Positions 53,002 to 63,380 of a stretch of 64,000 nt of DNA are shown here, piece by piece. A program made the position numbers and the translations under genes. Numbering within the stretch: the first letter of the stretch is position 1; each line of letters opens with the position of its first letter. Source of the DNA: Kitasatospora sp. NBC_00315 (lineage in GTDB: Bacteria; Actinomycetota; Actinomycetes; Streptomycetales; Streptomycetaceae); the NCBI RefSeq assembly GCF_041435095.1, contig NZ_CP108025.1:2356001-2420000 (forward strand), given 5' to 3'. The notes under the pieces were generated by a model that searched no databases, was not told the origin of the DNA, and worked only from the letters and a program-made list of their open reading frames with translations.

Positions 53002-54468
53002 TCAGTACCGCCAGCGGGTCGCCGCGATGATCTCCTCGGGCTCCCGGCCGGCGAAGAGCTCCTGCTCGGCCCGCCGGACGGCGAGCACCGCCTCGTACAA
53101 CGGCTCGCCGAGCGCCTCGCGCAGGACGGCCGACCGCTCGAAGGCGGCGATCGCCTGCGGCAGATCCGTGGGCAGGCGCGGCACGCTCCCCGGGGGGAGC
53201 GCGGCCGGATCGACGGTGGTCTCCGGGGGTAGCCGCAGCCCTTGGTCGATGCCGGCCAGGCCGGCCGCGATCACACCGCCGACGACCAGATACGGATTCG
53301 CGGTCGCGTCGAAGCACTTGATCTCGGCGTTGGCCGCGCTGCTCCGCTCGCCGGCCGAGCCGGTGACCAGGCGGAGCGCGGCCTCCCGGTTCTCCAGGCC
53401 CCAGCACTGGTAGGCACCGGCCCAGCGCGAGGGGACCAGGCGCAGGTACCCGGCCGGGCTGGGGGTGCCGAGGACGAGCAGCTCCGGCAGGGCGGCGAGC
53501 ACCCCGGCGAAGAAGGCCTGCGCCTCCTCGGTGAGCCCGTGCGGACCGGGGCCGCCGTGGCCGAGGTTGCGCTCGCCGCGCCAGAGGCTGAGGTGCAGGT
53601 GGGCGCCGTTGCCGACGCCGTCGGGCTCGACGGCCGGGGCGAAGGAGGCTCGCAGGCCGTGCCGGATCGAGACGGCCCGGACGGTGTGCCGGACGAGCAC
53701 GGCGGTGTCGGCGGCGGCGACCGGGCCCTCGGCCGCGACCGAGACCTCGAACTGGCCGGGCGCGTACTCGGGGTGGATCTGCAACACGGTCAGGCCCTGG
53801 TGCTCCAGCGCCCGCAGGACGTCGCGGAGATAGTCGGACAGGTCGGCCAACCGCTGGAGCCCGTACGCCGGGCCGTGGGTCGGGTAGCGCGGCGGCTCCT
53901 CCGGCGGACCGGCCAGGGCGACGACCCACTCGACCTCGACACCGGCCAGCAGGGTGAGCCCGCGCTCGCGGGCGGCGCTCTCCATCCGGCGGGCGAACCG
54001 GCGCTGGCAGCCCGGGTGCGGGGTGTCGTCCTGGGTGTGGCGGTCGGCGGGGGCCCAGGCCCAGCCGGGCTGGGCGGCGAGCGGCACCAGCCGGTCGAGG
54101 TCGGGGCGCAGCCGGAGATCCCCGACCGGTCCGCTGCCGACCCGGCTCTCGGTGATCGAGTCGTCGACCAGGAAGACGTCGAAGCAGGGTGCGGCGCCGA
54201 CTCCCCGGGCGGCCGCGTGCTCCAGGCCGCCCACCGGGACGGCCTTGACCCGGGCGATACCGGCGTTGTCCACCCAGCCGAGGGCCACCACGTCCACGGC
54301 GGCGGTGCGCAGCCGGTCCGCGACGAGCCGTGCCCGGGCGGCGCGCTCGGCCATGGCGAGCTCGGCCATGGCGAGCTCGGCGACGGCCTGCTCGGGTGCG
54401 GGGCTCTCCGGTGCGGGGCGCTCGGCCGGGGGACGGCCGGGGGTGGGGGCGGCGCTCATGGCGATCAT
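53002..54468 (-). CDS. glutamine-synthetase-family ligase (FluG C-domain-like)
   Basis: 488 residues. GS core with VEVEWVV, EYAPGQFEVSV, NGAHLHLSLW (the NGxxxHxH region) and AEIKCFDATANPYLVVGGVIAAG. A 50-residue N-terminal Pro/Ala extension includes a repeated AMAEL. It differs enough from GlnA that gamma-glutamyl ligation of an amine other than ammonia is more likely. ATG 54468 has GGAAG; ATG 54459 follows. Operon with the amidohydrolase. Confidence 0.85.
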   Translation of the reverse strand: MIAMSAAPTPGRPPAERPAPESPAPEQAVAELAMAELAMAERAARARLVADRLRTAAVDVVALGWVDNAGIARVKAVPVGGLEHAAARGVGAAPCFDVFLVDDSITESRVGSGPVGDLRLRPDLDRLVPLAAQPGWAWAPADRHTQDDTPHPGCQRRFARRMESAARERGLTLLAGVEVEWVVALAGPPEEPPRYPTHGPAYGLQRLADLSDYLRDVLRALEHQGLTVLQIHPEYAPGQFEVSVAAEGPVAAADTAVLVRHTVRAVSIRHGLRASFAPAVEPDGVGNGAHLHLSLWRGERNLGHGGPGPHGLTEEAQAFFAGVLAALPELLVLGTPSPAGYLRLVPSRWAGAYQCWGLENREAALRLVTGSAGERSSAANAEIKCFDATANPYLVVGGVIAAGLAGIDQGLRLPPETTVDPAALPPGSVPRLPTDLPQAIAAFERSAVLREALGEPLYEAVLAVRRAEQELFAGREPEEIIAATRWRY

Positions 54469-55083
54469 GCTTCCGTGCCCGCCCGGCGGGCGCCATTCCC
54501 CGTACGAGTGGTTTGCCGGTCCGGTGCGCTCAGGTCCCGTCCGGTGCGCTCCGGGGCGGATCGTGACCGTCCCCGGTCGGTGGTGATCGGCGTGCCCGCG
54601 CGCCCTCCCCCGGCCCGCACGCCCTGGCCGGCCCACTGCGGCCGACCGGGCGGCCGACCGTTCACCGGCCCGGAGGACGCCGGCGGATTTCTCCGTCCAC
54701 CCTCTTCCTACTTGTCGGTAACTTCGCTACAGTGACCGGCACGCACCACCGCCGGGCTTCGGGAGCCGCACCGGCGGGGTCGCCGCCGGCCGCGCCAACG
54801 CGCTCTGCCGGGCGGCGGCACGGGTGCCCTTCACCCGCCCTGCGCCGCACCGGCGCACGACGGGGTTCCTCGTATCAGCGTCGCTTCCTTCTCTTGAGCG
54901 CCTGAGCAGCACGGCGTACCCGTGGCACGGCCGGAGCGGACCGGTCGCCGACGCGTACGCCGCCACCGTCATCTCCCTCCCCCCGTGCGCGACCCTCCTC
55001 CGGCGGCTGCCGGCCCCGACGACGGGGCGCAGCCGCGCCGCCGGAGCGCGCCCGGGTTCACATGACAAAGGAGTCAGGATCCA
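54469..55083. other. 615-nt divergent intergenic region
   Basis: Between the ligase and hydroxybutyryl-CoA dehydrogenase genes. A repeated GTCCGGTGCGCT lies near 54518-54550. The TACTTGTCGGTA dyad (54709-54720) with a TACAGT hexamer just after it is the likely dehydrogenase promoter, which would leave a leader of about 350 nt. No ORF inside is convincing. Confidence 0.45.
54709..54720. promoter_or_regulatory. TAC-N6-GTA dyad, acyl-CoA regulator candidate
   Basis: TACTTGTCGGTA, related to the sites before crotonase (27608-27623) and ccrA (58112-58127). Confidence 0.4.
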
Positions 55084-56859
55084 ATGGAGCGTCCCTTTCC
55101 CACTGTCGCCGTGGTCGGCCTGGGCACCATGGGTGCCGGCGTGGCGGTGACGGTCGCCAGGAGCGGCCGCCGGGTGATCGGCGTCGAGGCGAACGACGAC
55201 AGCGCCGCACGGGCCCTGTCCCGGATCGAGGAGAGCACCGCGCACGACGTGGAGCGCGGGCGGATCACCGCCGAGGAGCGCACCGCGCTGCTGGCGCTGA
55301 TCTCGGTCGGCGCCCGGCTGGACGCGGCCGCCGCCGCCGACCTCGTGATCGAGGAGGTCCCCGAGCAGCTGGAGCTGAAGCGGGAGATCTTCGCCGAGCT
55401 GGACCGCCTCTGCCCCGCGGAAACGGTGCTGGCGACCGGTACCACCGCGCTGTCGGTGACCCGGATCGCCGCCGCCACCGCGCGGCCCGAGCGGGTGCTC
55501 GGCCTGCACTTCTTCAACCCGGTGCCGGTGATGAAGCTGGTCGAGGTGGTCCGCACGGTGCTGACCGCTCCGCAGGTGGCCGAGGCCGCCGCCGGGTTCG
55601 CCCGCGAGCTCGGCAAGGAGCCGGTCGCGGCCGGCGACCGGGCGGGCTTCGTGGTCAACGGTCTGCTCTTCGCGTACCTGAACCAGGCCGCGTCGATGTT
55701 CGAGTCCAAGTACGCGACGCGGGAGGACATCGACGCGGCGATGCGGCTCGGCTGCGGCCTGCCGATGGGGCCGCTGGCCCTGCTGGACCTGATCGGCGTG
55801 GACACCGCCCGCACCGTGCTGGAGGCGATGTACGAGCAGTCCAGGGACCGCCTGCACGCCCCGGCCCCGATCCTCGGCCAGCTGGTCTCGGCCGGGCTGC
55901 TGGGCCGCAAGTCCGGCCGCGGCTTCTACACGTACGAGGCACCGGGATCGTCCAGGACGGTGCCGGGCGCGGGCGGCGCGGAGTCGGTCCGCGCGGCCGG
56001 CCGGGAGGTGCGTACGGTCGGCGTCTGCGGCTCGGGCACGATGGCGACCGGCATCGTCGAGGTCTTCGCCAAGGCCGGGTACACGGTGCTGCTGGCCGCC
56101 CGCAGCCGCGAGAAGGCGGACCGGGCCAAGGCGCAGCTGGCGAAGTCGCTGGAGCGGTCGGTCGCCAAGGGCCGGCTGACCGGCGACCAGCGGGACACCG
56201 CGCTCGCCCTGGTCACCCCGACCGGCCTCTACACCGACCTGGCCGAGGCCGACCTGGTGGTCGAGGCGGTCGCCGAGGACCTCGCGGTCAAGCGGGAGCT
56301 GTTCGCCGCGCTGGACAAGATCTGCCGCCCCGGCGCGGTGCTGGCGACCACCACCTCCAGCCTGCCGGTGATCAGCTGCGCGACCGCGACCTCGCGGCCG
56401 CAGGACGTGGTCGGCATGCACTTCTTCAACCCGGCCCCGGCGATGAAGCTGGTCGAGGTCGTGTCGACCGTGCTGACCGCGCCGGACGTCACCGCGACCG
56501 TGCTGGAGATCTGCGCCAAGGTCCGCAAGCACCCGGTGGAGTGCGGGGACCGCGCCGGCTTCATCGTGAACGCCCTGCTCTTCCCCTACCTGAACGACGC
56601 GGTGCGGATGCTGCAGGAGCACTACGCGACGGTGGACGACATCGACACCGCGATGAAGCTCGGCTGCGGTTACCCGATGGGCCCGTTCGAACTGCTGGAC
56701 GTGGTCGGCCTGGACGTCTCGCTGACCATCGAGCAGGTGCTGCACCAGGAGTTCCGCGAGCCGGGCCTGGCGGCCGCGCCGCTGCTGGAGCACCTGGTCG
56801 CGGCGGGCTGCCTGGGCCGCAAGACCGGCCGCGGGTTCCGCGACCACGCACGCCGGTGA
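55084..56859 (+). CDS. double-domain 3-hydroxybutyryl-CoA dehydrogenase
   Basis: 591 residues built of two complete 3-hydroxyacyl-CoA dehydrogenase units (about 1-285 and 310-591). Each has a Rossmann motif (VVGLGTMGAGVA; VCGSGTMATGIV), HFFNPVPVMKLVEVV / HFFNPAPAMKLVEVV and GRKSGRGFYTY / GRKTGRGF. Interconverts acetoacetyl-CoA and 3-hydroxybutyryl-CoA, the step feeding crotonyl-CoA to ccrA. AAAGGAG precedes ATG 55084. In-gene duplication is known for some streptomycete homologues. Confidence 0.92.
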   Translation: MERPFPTVAVVGLGTMGAGVAVTVARSGRRVIGVEANDDSAARALSRIEESTAHDVERGRITAEERTALLALISVGARLDAAAAADLVIEEVPEQLELKREIFAELDRLCPAETVLATGTTALSVTRIAAATARPERVLGLHFFNPVPVMKLVEVVRTVLTAPQVAEAAAGFARELGKEPVAAGDRAGFVVNGLLFAYLNQAASMFESKYATREDIDAAMRLGCGLPMGPLALLDLIGVDTARTVLEAMYEQSRDRLHAPAPILGQLVSAGLLGRKSGRGFYTYEAPGSSRTVPGAGGAESVRAAGREVRTVGVCGSGTMATGIVEVFAKAGYTVLLAARSREKADRAKAQLAKSLERSVAKGRLTGDQRDTALALVTPTGLYTDLAEADLVVEAVAEDLAVKRELFAALDKICRPGAVLATTTSSLPVISCATATSRPQDVVGMHFFNPAPAMKLVEVVSTVLTAPDVTATVLEICAKVRKHPVECGDRAGFIVNALLFPYLNDAVRMLQEHYATVDDIDTAMKLGCGYPMGPFELLDVVGLDVSLTIEQVLHQEFREPGLAAAPLLEHLVAAGCLGRKTGRGFRDHARR

Positions 56860-56895
56860 CCGGCCCCTCCGCGGGCGGGACGCCGAGAGCCGGCT

Positions 56896-56915
56896 GGAGC
56901 CCCGGTGCGGGCTCC
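56896..56915 (+). terminator. possible terminator hairpin
   Basis: 7-bp perfect stem GGAGCCC/GGGCTCC, nested in GCGGGA...TCCCGC pairing, 37 nt after the dehydrogenase stop. Confidence 0.4.
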
Positions 56916-57011
56916 TCCCGCTGGCCCCGGCCCGCGGTGAGCGGACCGGTGACCCCGGTGCGCCGGGCCAGGCCCGATACCGCGTCGCCCGGGACGTGTA
57001 GCGTTCCGGGC

Positions 57012-57950
57012 ATGGATCGGGTTCAGGCAGTCTCCGAGCAGCAGTCCGCCGCACGGCGGTCGGCCGTACGGCACGAGCCGGCGCGTCCGGCACCGGCGGG
57101 CGGCGCCGGGGATCCCGGCCCGGGCGGTCGCCGGGCCGCGGCGCAGCGCCTGCAGATGCGGCAGGACCTCGCCACCGCGGCGATGGAGCTGTTCGCCGGG
57201 CAGGGCTACGAGGAGACGACGGTCGACCAGATCGCCGCCGCCGCCGGGGTGGCCCGCCGGACCTTCTTCCGGTACTTCCGCTCCAAGGAGGAGGCGATCT
57301 TCCCGGACCACGACGACACCCTGGTCCGGGTGGCCGACCTGCTGGCCAGCGCCGATCCCGAGGAGCATCCGCTGGACGTGGTCTGCCGGGGCATCAAGGA
57401 GGTGCTGCGGATGTACGCGTCCACGCCCTCCGTCTCGGTGGCGCGCTACCAGTTGATCCGTCAGGTGCCGGCCCTGCGCGAGCGTGAGATCGCCGTGGTG
57501 GCCCGGTACGAGCGGCTGTTCACCCGGTACCTGCTGGGCCGGTTCGACGCGGCCTCGCAGATCCCGCCCGGCTGGCAGCGCGGCGGGGACGACGACTCGA
57601 TGCTGGCCGAGGTCTCGGCGGCGGCCGTGGTCGCCGCGCACAACCACGTGCTGCGGCGCTGGCTGCGGGCGGGCGGGCACGGCGACGTGGAGGCCCAGCT
57701 GGACCACTCGTTCGAGGTGATCCGCGGCACCTTCTGGGCGACCGAGCCCTCGGGGGTGCGGCGGCGTGGGGCGCAGGTGGCACCCGGTGCCAGCGGGGAG
57801 CCCGGGTCCGCCCTGGAGGCCGTGGTTTCGAGCGCACTCAGTGCCAGCCCGGGTGGTGAGGTCCTCATCACAGTGGCCCGGACCGACGCCCCGCTGGACG
57901 TCGTCCTGGACAGTATCCGGACGGCGCTGGCGGGCCCGATAGCCCAGTAG
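57012..57950 (+). CDS. TetR-family regulator
   Basis: 312 residues. N-terminal extension (about 45 residues, Ala/Arg/Pro-rich), TetR DNA-binding domain (MELFAGQGYEETTVDQIAAAAGVARRTFFRYFRSKEEAIF, given as a region), then a ligand domain with an added C-terminal 50 residues (GASGEPGSALEAVVSSAL). Placed between the dehydrogenase and ccrA; it probably controls ccrA or the acyl-CoA sites. ATG 57012. Confidence 0.88.
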   Translation: MDRVQAVSEQQSAARRSAVRHEPARPAPAGGAGDPGPGGRRAAAQRLQMRQDLATAAMELFAGQGYEETTVDQIAAAAGVARRTFFRYFRSKEEAIFPDHDDTLVRVADLLASADPEEHPLDVVCRGIKEVLRMYASTPSVSVARYQLIRQVPALREREIAVVARYERLFTRYLLGRFDAASQIPPGWQRGGDDDSMLAEVSAAAVVAAHNHVLRRWLRAGGHGDVEAQLDHSFEVIRGTFWATEPSGVRRRGAQVAPGASGEPGSALEAVVSSALSASPGGEVLITVARTDAPLDVVLDSIRTALAGPIAQ

Positions 57951-57982
57951 ATCGACCAGTTCACGCAGGTCAGAGGCGTAAC

Positions 57983-58018
57983 GAAGGCCCGTCCCGGTCT
58001 GCCGGGGCGGGCCTTCGC
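57983..58018 (+). terminator. terminator after TetR
   Basis: 16-bp stem with one G-T pair and loop TCTG, 33 nt after the stop. Confidence 0.8.
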
Positions 58019-58087
58019 CGCGCCCGCGGACGGCCCTTCGAACGGCGATCCGATTCACCTGAATTGATGACACCCAGTGTCTTTACG

Positions 58088-58106
58088 AGTGGCACAGGGT
58101 GCCACT
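58088..58106. promoter_or_regulatory. AGTGGCAC-AGG-GTGCCACT dyad before ccrA
   Basis: Perfect 8-bp arms, 180 bp upstream of the ccrA ATG, directly followed by the TTACTCACCAGT motif. Likely operator of the upstream TetR gene or another acyl-CoA regulator. Confidence 0.55.
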
Positions 58107-58111
58107 ACCTT

Positions 58112-58127
58112 GTTACTCACCAGTCGC
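58112..58127 (+). promoter_or_regulatory. GTTACTCACCAGTCGC acyl-CoA motif
   Basis: Matches the crotonase-upstream site at 12 of 16 bases; overlaps the probable ccrA promoter. Confidence 0.45.
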
Positions 58128-58286
58128 GGCGCCGCGGCTCCCCACCTCGGCGCGCCGTCGTCGGGCGCTCCCACACCCCGGGAGCCAGCCTCACCCAACC
58201 CACCCACCCTCAGCGAAGCCGGTGTCCGCTCCCGGCTCCCCCAGACGCCCTGTGCCCCTCACACAGGTACGCCTTCGGAGGCAGCC

Positions 58287-59623
58287 ATGAAGGAAATCCT
58301 CGACGCGATCCTCAGCTCCGACAGCACCGCGGCGGACTTCGCCGCGATCAAGCTCCCGGAGTCCTACCGCGCGATCACGCTCCACAAGGACGAGGAGCAG
58401 ATGTTCGCCGGCCTCGACAGCCGCGACAAGGACCCTCGCCAGTCCCTGCACCTGGACGACGTCGCCCTGCCCGAACTCGGTCCGGGCGAGGCCCTGGTCG
58501 CCGTCATGGCCAGCGCCGTCAACTACAACACCGTGTGGAGCTCGATCTTCGAGCCGGTCTCCACCTTCGGGTTCCTGGAGCGCTACGGGCGGCTGTCGCC
58601 GCTCACCAGGCGTCACGACCTGCCGTACCACGTGCTCGGCTCCGACCTCGCGGGCGTGGTGCTGCGCACCGGCGCCGGCGTCAACGCCTGGAAGCCGGGC
58701 GACGAGGTCGTCGCACACTGCCTCTCGGTCGAGCTGGAGTCCTCGGACGGCCACAACGACACGATGATGGACCCGGAGCAGCGCATCTGGGGCTTCGAGA
58801 CCAACTTCGGCGGCCTGGCCCAGCTGGCCCTGGTGAAGACCAACCAGCTGATGCCCAAGCCGGCGCACCTGACCTGGGAGGAGGCCGCCTCCCCCGGCCT
58901 GGTCAACTCCACCGCCTACCGTCAGCTGGTCTCGCGCAACGGCGCCGGCATGAAGCAGGGCGACAACGTGCTGATCTGGGGCGCCAGCGGCGGCCTCGGC
59001 TCGTACGCCACGCAGTACGCGCTGGCCGGCGGCGCCACCCCGATCTGCGTGGTCTCCAACGACCAGAAGGCCGAGATCTGCCGGTCGATGGGCGCCGAGG
59101 CGATCATCGACCGCAGCGCCGAGGGCTACCGCTTCTGGAAGGACGAGAACACCCAGGACCCGCGCGAGTGGAAGCGGCTGGGCGGGCGGATCCGCGAGCT
59201 GACCGGTGGCGAGGACGTGGACATCGTCTTCGAGCACCCGGGCCGGGAGACCTTCGGCGCCTCGGTGTACGTCACCCGCAAGGGCGGCACCATCGTGACC
59301 TGCGCCTCGACCTCCGGCTTCATGCACCAGTATGACAACCGCTACCTGTGGATGTCCCTGAAGAAGATCGTCGGCTCGCACTTCGCCAACTACCGCGAGG
59401 CCTGGGAGGCCAACCGCCTGGTCGCGAAGGGCAAGATCCACCCGACGCTCTCCAAGGTCTACACCCTCGACCAGACCGGCCAGGCGTCGCTGGACGTCCA
59501 CCGGAACAAGCACCAGGGCAAGGTCGGCGTGCTCTGCCTGGCCCCGTCCGAGGGCCTGGGCGTGCGCGACCACGAGCTGCGCGAGAAGCACCTGCCGGCC
59601 ATCAACCGCTTCCGGGACATCTG

Positions 59624-59624
<1 letters not shown>
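58287..59624 (+). CDS. ccrA: crotonyl-CoA carboxylase/reductase
   Basis: 445 residues, MDR-type. NYNTVWSSIFEPVSTF, SDLAGVVLRTGAGV, HLTWEEAASPGLVNSTAYRQL, NADPH site IWGASGGLGSYATQYAL and FEHPGRETFGASVYVT are typical Ccr sequence. Makes (2S)-ethylmalonyl-CoA from crotonyl-CoA, CO2 and NADPH, the defining step of the ethylmalonyl-CoA pathway and a source of polyketide extender units. GGAGG precedes ATG 58287. Stop overlaps the next start (TGATG). Confidence 0.96.
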
Positions 59625-61663
<2,039 letters not shown>

Positions 61664-61687
61664 CCCCGGAAGGAACCGACCACCCTC

Positions 61688-62650
61688 ATGACCACCGTGA
61701 ACCGGCTTCGCCCCCGCCGCTCCTGCCTCGCCGTGCCGGGCAGCAACCCGCGCTTCCTGGAGAAGGCCCAGAGCCTGCCCGCCGACCAGGTCTTCCTGGA
61801 CCTCGAGGACGCCTGCGCCCCGCTGGTCAAGGAGAGCGCCCGTCACAACATCGTCGACGCGCTGAACAACGGCGACTGGGGCAAGAAGACCAAGGTCGTC
61901 CGGGTCAACGACTGGACCACCCACTGGACGTACCGTGACGTGATCACGGTGGTCGAGGGCGCCGGCCCGAATCTCGACTGCATCATGCTGCCCAAGGTCC
62001 AGGACGCCACCCAGGTCAAGGCGCTCGACCTGCTGCTCACCCAGATCGAGAAGACGATGGGCTTCGAGGTCGGCAAGATCGGCATCGAGGCGCAGATCGA
62101 GAACGCCAAGGGCCTGGTCAACGTCGACGAGATCGCCGCCGCCTCGCCCCGGCTGGAGACCATCATCTTCGGCCCGGCCGACTTCATGGCCTCGATCAAC
62201 ATGAAGACCCTGGTGGTCGGCCAGCAGCCGCCCGGCTACCCGGCGGACGCCTACCACTACATCCTGATGCGCATCCTGATGGCCGCCCGCACGCACGACC
62301 TGCAGGCCATCGACGGCCCCTACCTGCAGATCCGCAACGCCGAGGGCTACCGCGAGGTCGCCGGCCGCGCCGCCGCCCTCGGCTTCGACGGCAAGTGGGT
62401 CCTGCACCCGGACCAGGTCGCCGCCGCGAACGAGATCTTCTCGCCCTCGCAGGAGGACTACGACCACGCCGAGCTGATCCTGGACGCCTACGACTGGTGC
62501 ACCTCGGAGGCCGGCGGCGCCAAGGGCTCCGCGATGCTCGGCGACGAGATGATCGACGAGGCCAGCCGCAAGATGGCCCTGGTCATCGCGGGCAAGGGCC
62601 GGGCCGCCGGCTTCGAGCGCACCTCCAAGTTCGAGCCCCCGCAGGCCTGA
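61688..62650 (+). CDS. mcl: L-malyl-CoA/beta-methylmalyl-CoA lyase
   Basis: 320-residue CitE-like CoA lyase: RRSCLAVPGSNPRFLEKA, FLDLEDACAPLVKESAR, EAQIENAKGLVNVDEIA and FDGKWVLHPDQVAAAN. Splits methylmalyl-CoA into glyoxylate and propionyl-CoA late in the ethylmalonyl-CoA pathway. 24 nt after ecm, with GGAAGGA upstream; same operon. Confidence 0.93.
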   Translation: MTTVNRLRPRRSCLAVPGSNPRFLEKAQSLPADQVFLDLEDACAPLVKESARHNIVDALNNGDWGKKTKVVRVNDWTTHWTYRDVITVVEGAGPNLDCIMLPKVQDATQVKALDLLLTQIEKTMGFEVGKIGIEAQIENAKGLVNVDEIAAASPRLETIIFGPADFMASINMKTLVVGQQPPGYPADAYHYILMRILMAARTHDLQAIDGPYLQIRNAEGYREVAGRAAALGFDGKWVLHPDQVAAANEIFSPSQEDYDHAELILDAYDWCTSEAGGAKGSAMLGDEMIDEASRKMALVIAGKGRAAGFERTSKFEPPQA

Positions 62651-62683
62651 CCGCCGACCCCCTTCTTCTTCTAAGGACATCTC

Positions 62684-63187
62684 ATGCAGTTCGGACGCAC
62701 CTACGAGGAGTTCGAGGTCGGCGCGGTCTACAAGCACTGGCCGGGGAAGACCGTCACCGAGTACGACGACCACCTCTTCTGTCTGCTCACCATGAACCAC
62801 CACCCGCTCCACATGGACGCGAACTACGCCGAGAAGACGACCGACTTCGGCAGGAACGTGGTGGTGGGCAACTACGTCTACTCGCTCCTGCTCGGTATGT
62901 CCGTCCCGGACGTCTCCGGCAAGGCGATCGCCAACCTGGAGGTCGAGTCGCTGCGGCACATCGCGCCGACCTTCCACGGAGACACCATCTACGGCGAGAC
63001 CGTCGTGCTGGACAAGTGGCCGTCCAAGTCCAAGGACGACCGGGGCATCGTCCACGTCGAGACCAAGGGCTACAAGCAGGACGGCACGGTCGTGTGCGTC
63101 TTCCGCCGCAAGGTGATGGTGCCGACCGAGACGTACACCAAGGCCCGCGGCGGGGAGCAGCCCGGCCGTCCGGAGCCGCTCGCCTGA
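62684..63187 (+). CDS. mch: mesaconyl-CoA hydratase, single-hotdog (MaoC-like)
   Basis: 167 residues, MaoC-type hotdog: KTVTEYDDHLFCLLTMNHHPLHMDANYA, with the Asp/His pair, and VVVGNYVYSLLLGMSV. Forms beta-methylmalyl-CoA from mesaconyl-C1-CoA. Shorter than the double-hotdog Mch of proteobacteria. 33 nt after mcl, preceded by AAGGA. Confidence 0.88.
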   Translation: MQFGRTYEEFEVGAVYKHWPGKTVTEYDDHLFCLLTMNHHPLHMDANYAEKTTDFGRNVVVGNYVYSLLLGMSVPDVSGKAIANLEVESLRHIAPTFHGDTIYGETVVLDKWPSKSKDDRGIVHVETKGYKQDGTVVCVFRRKVMVPTETYTKARGGEQPGRPEPLA

Positions 63188-63208
63188 CGGCCCCCGAAAG
63201 CCCCGGCA

Positions 63209-63278
63209 GGAGGAGCCGCCGTCATCGGCTCCTCCCCGGTCACGGGGGCTCCGCGGAAGTCACGCCCGCGGAGTCCCC
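63209..63278 (+). terminator. two hairpins between mch and mcd
   Basis: First: 10-bp perfect stem (63209-63218 with 63226-63235), loop CCGTCAT. Second: 13-bp stem with one mismatch (63244-63256 with 63266-63278). May terminate or attenuate transcription before mcd. Confidence 0.5.
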
Positions 63279-63300
63279 GACCCCCACCCCGAGAGTCACC

Positions 63301-63336
63301 CGCACCACCCGCACCACCCGCAGTACCCGCAGTACG
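63301..63336. repeat. 9-bp tandem repeat upstream of mcd
   Basis: CGCACCACC twice then CGCAGTACS twice (63301-63336), ending 44 nt before the mcd start. Confidence 0.75.
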
Positions 63337-63380
63337 CACCCCCACCCTCACCTCTTCATCTGCATGACAGGAGCCGCACG

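Noticed and set aside
54824..55150. Possible 108-codon gene before the hydroxybutyryl-CoA dehydrogenase
   Set aside because: No ribosome site, noise-like composition, and it overlaps the start of the real gene in another frame.
63301..63336. CRISPR-like short repeats
   Set aside because: Units are 9 bp and contiguous, with no spacers and no cas genes in the window.
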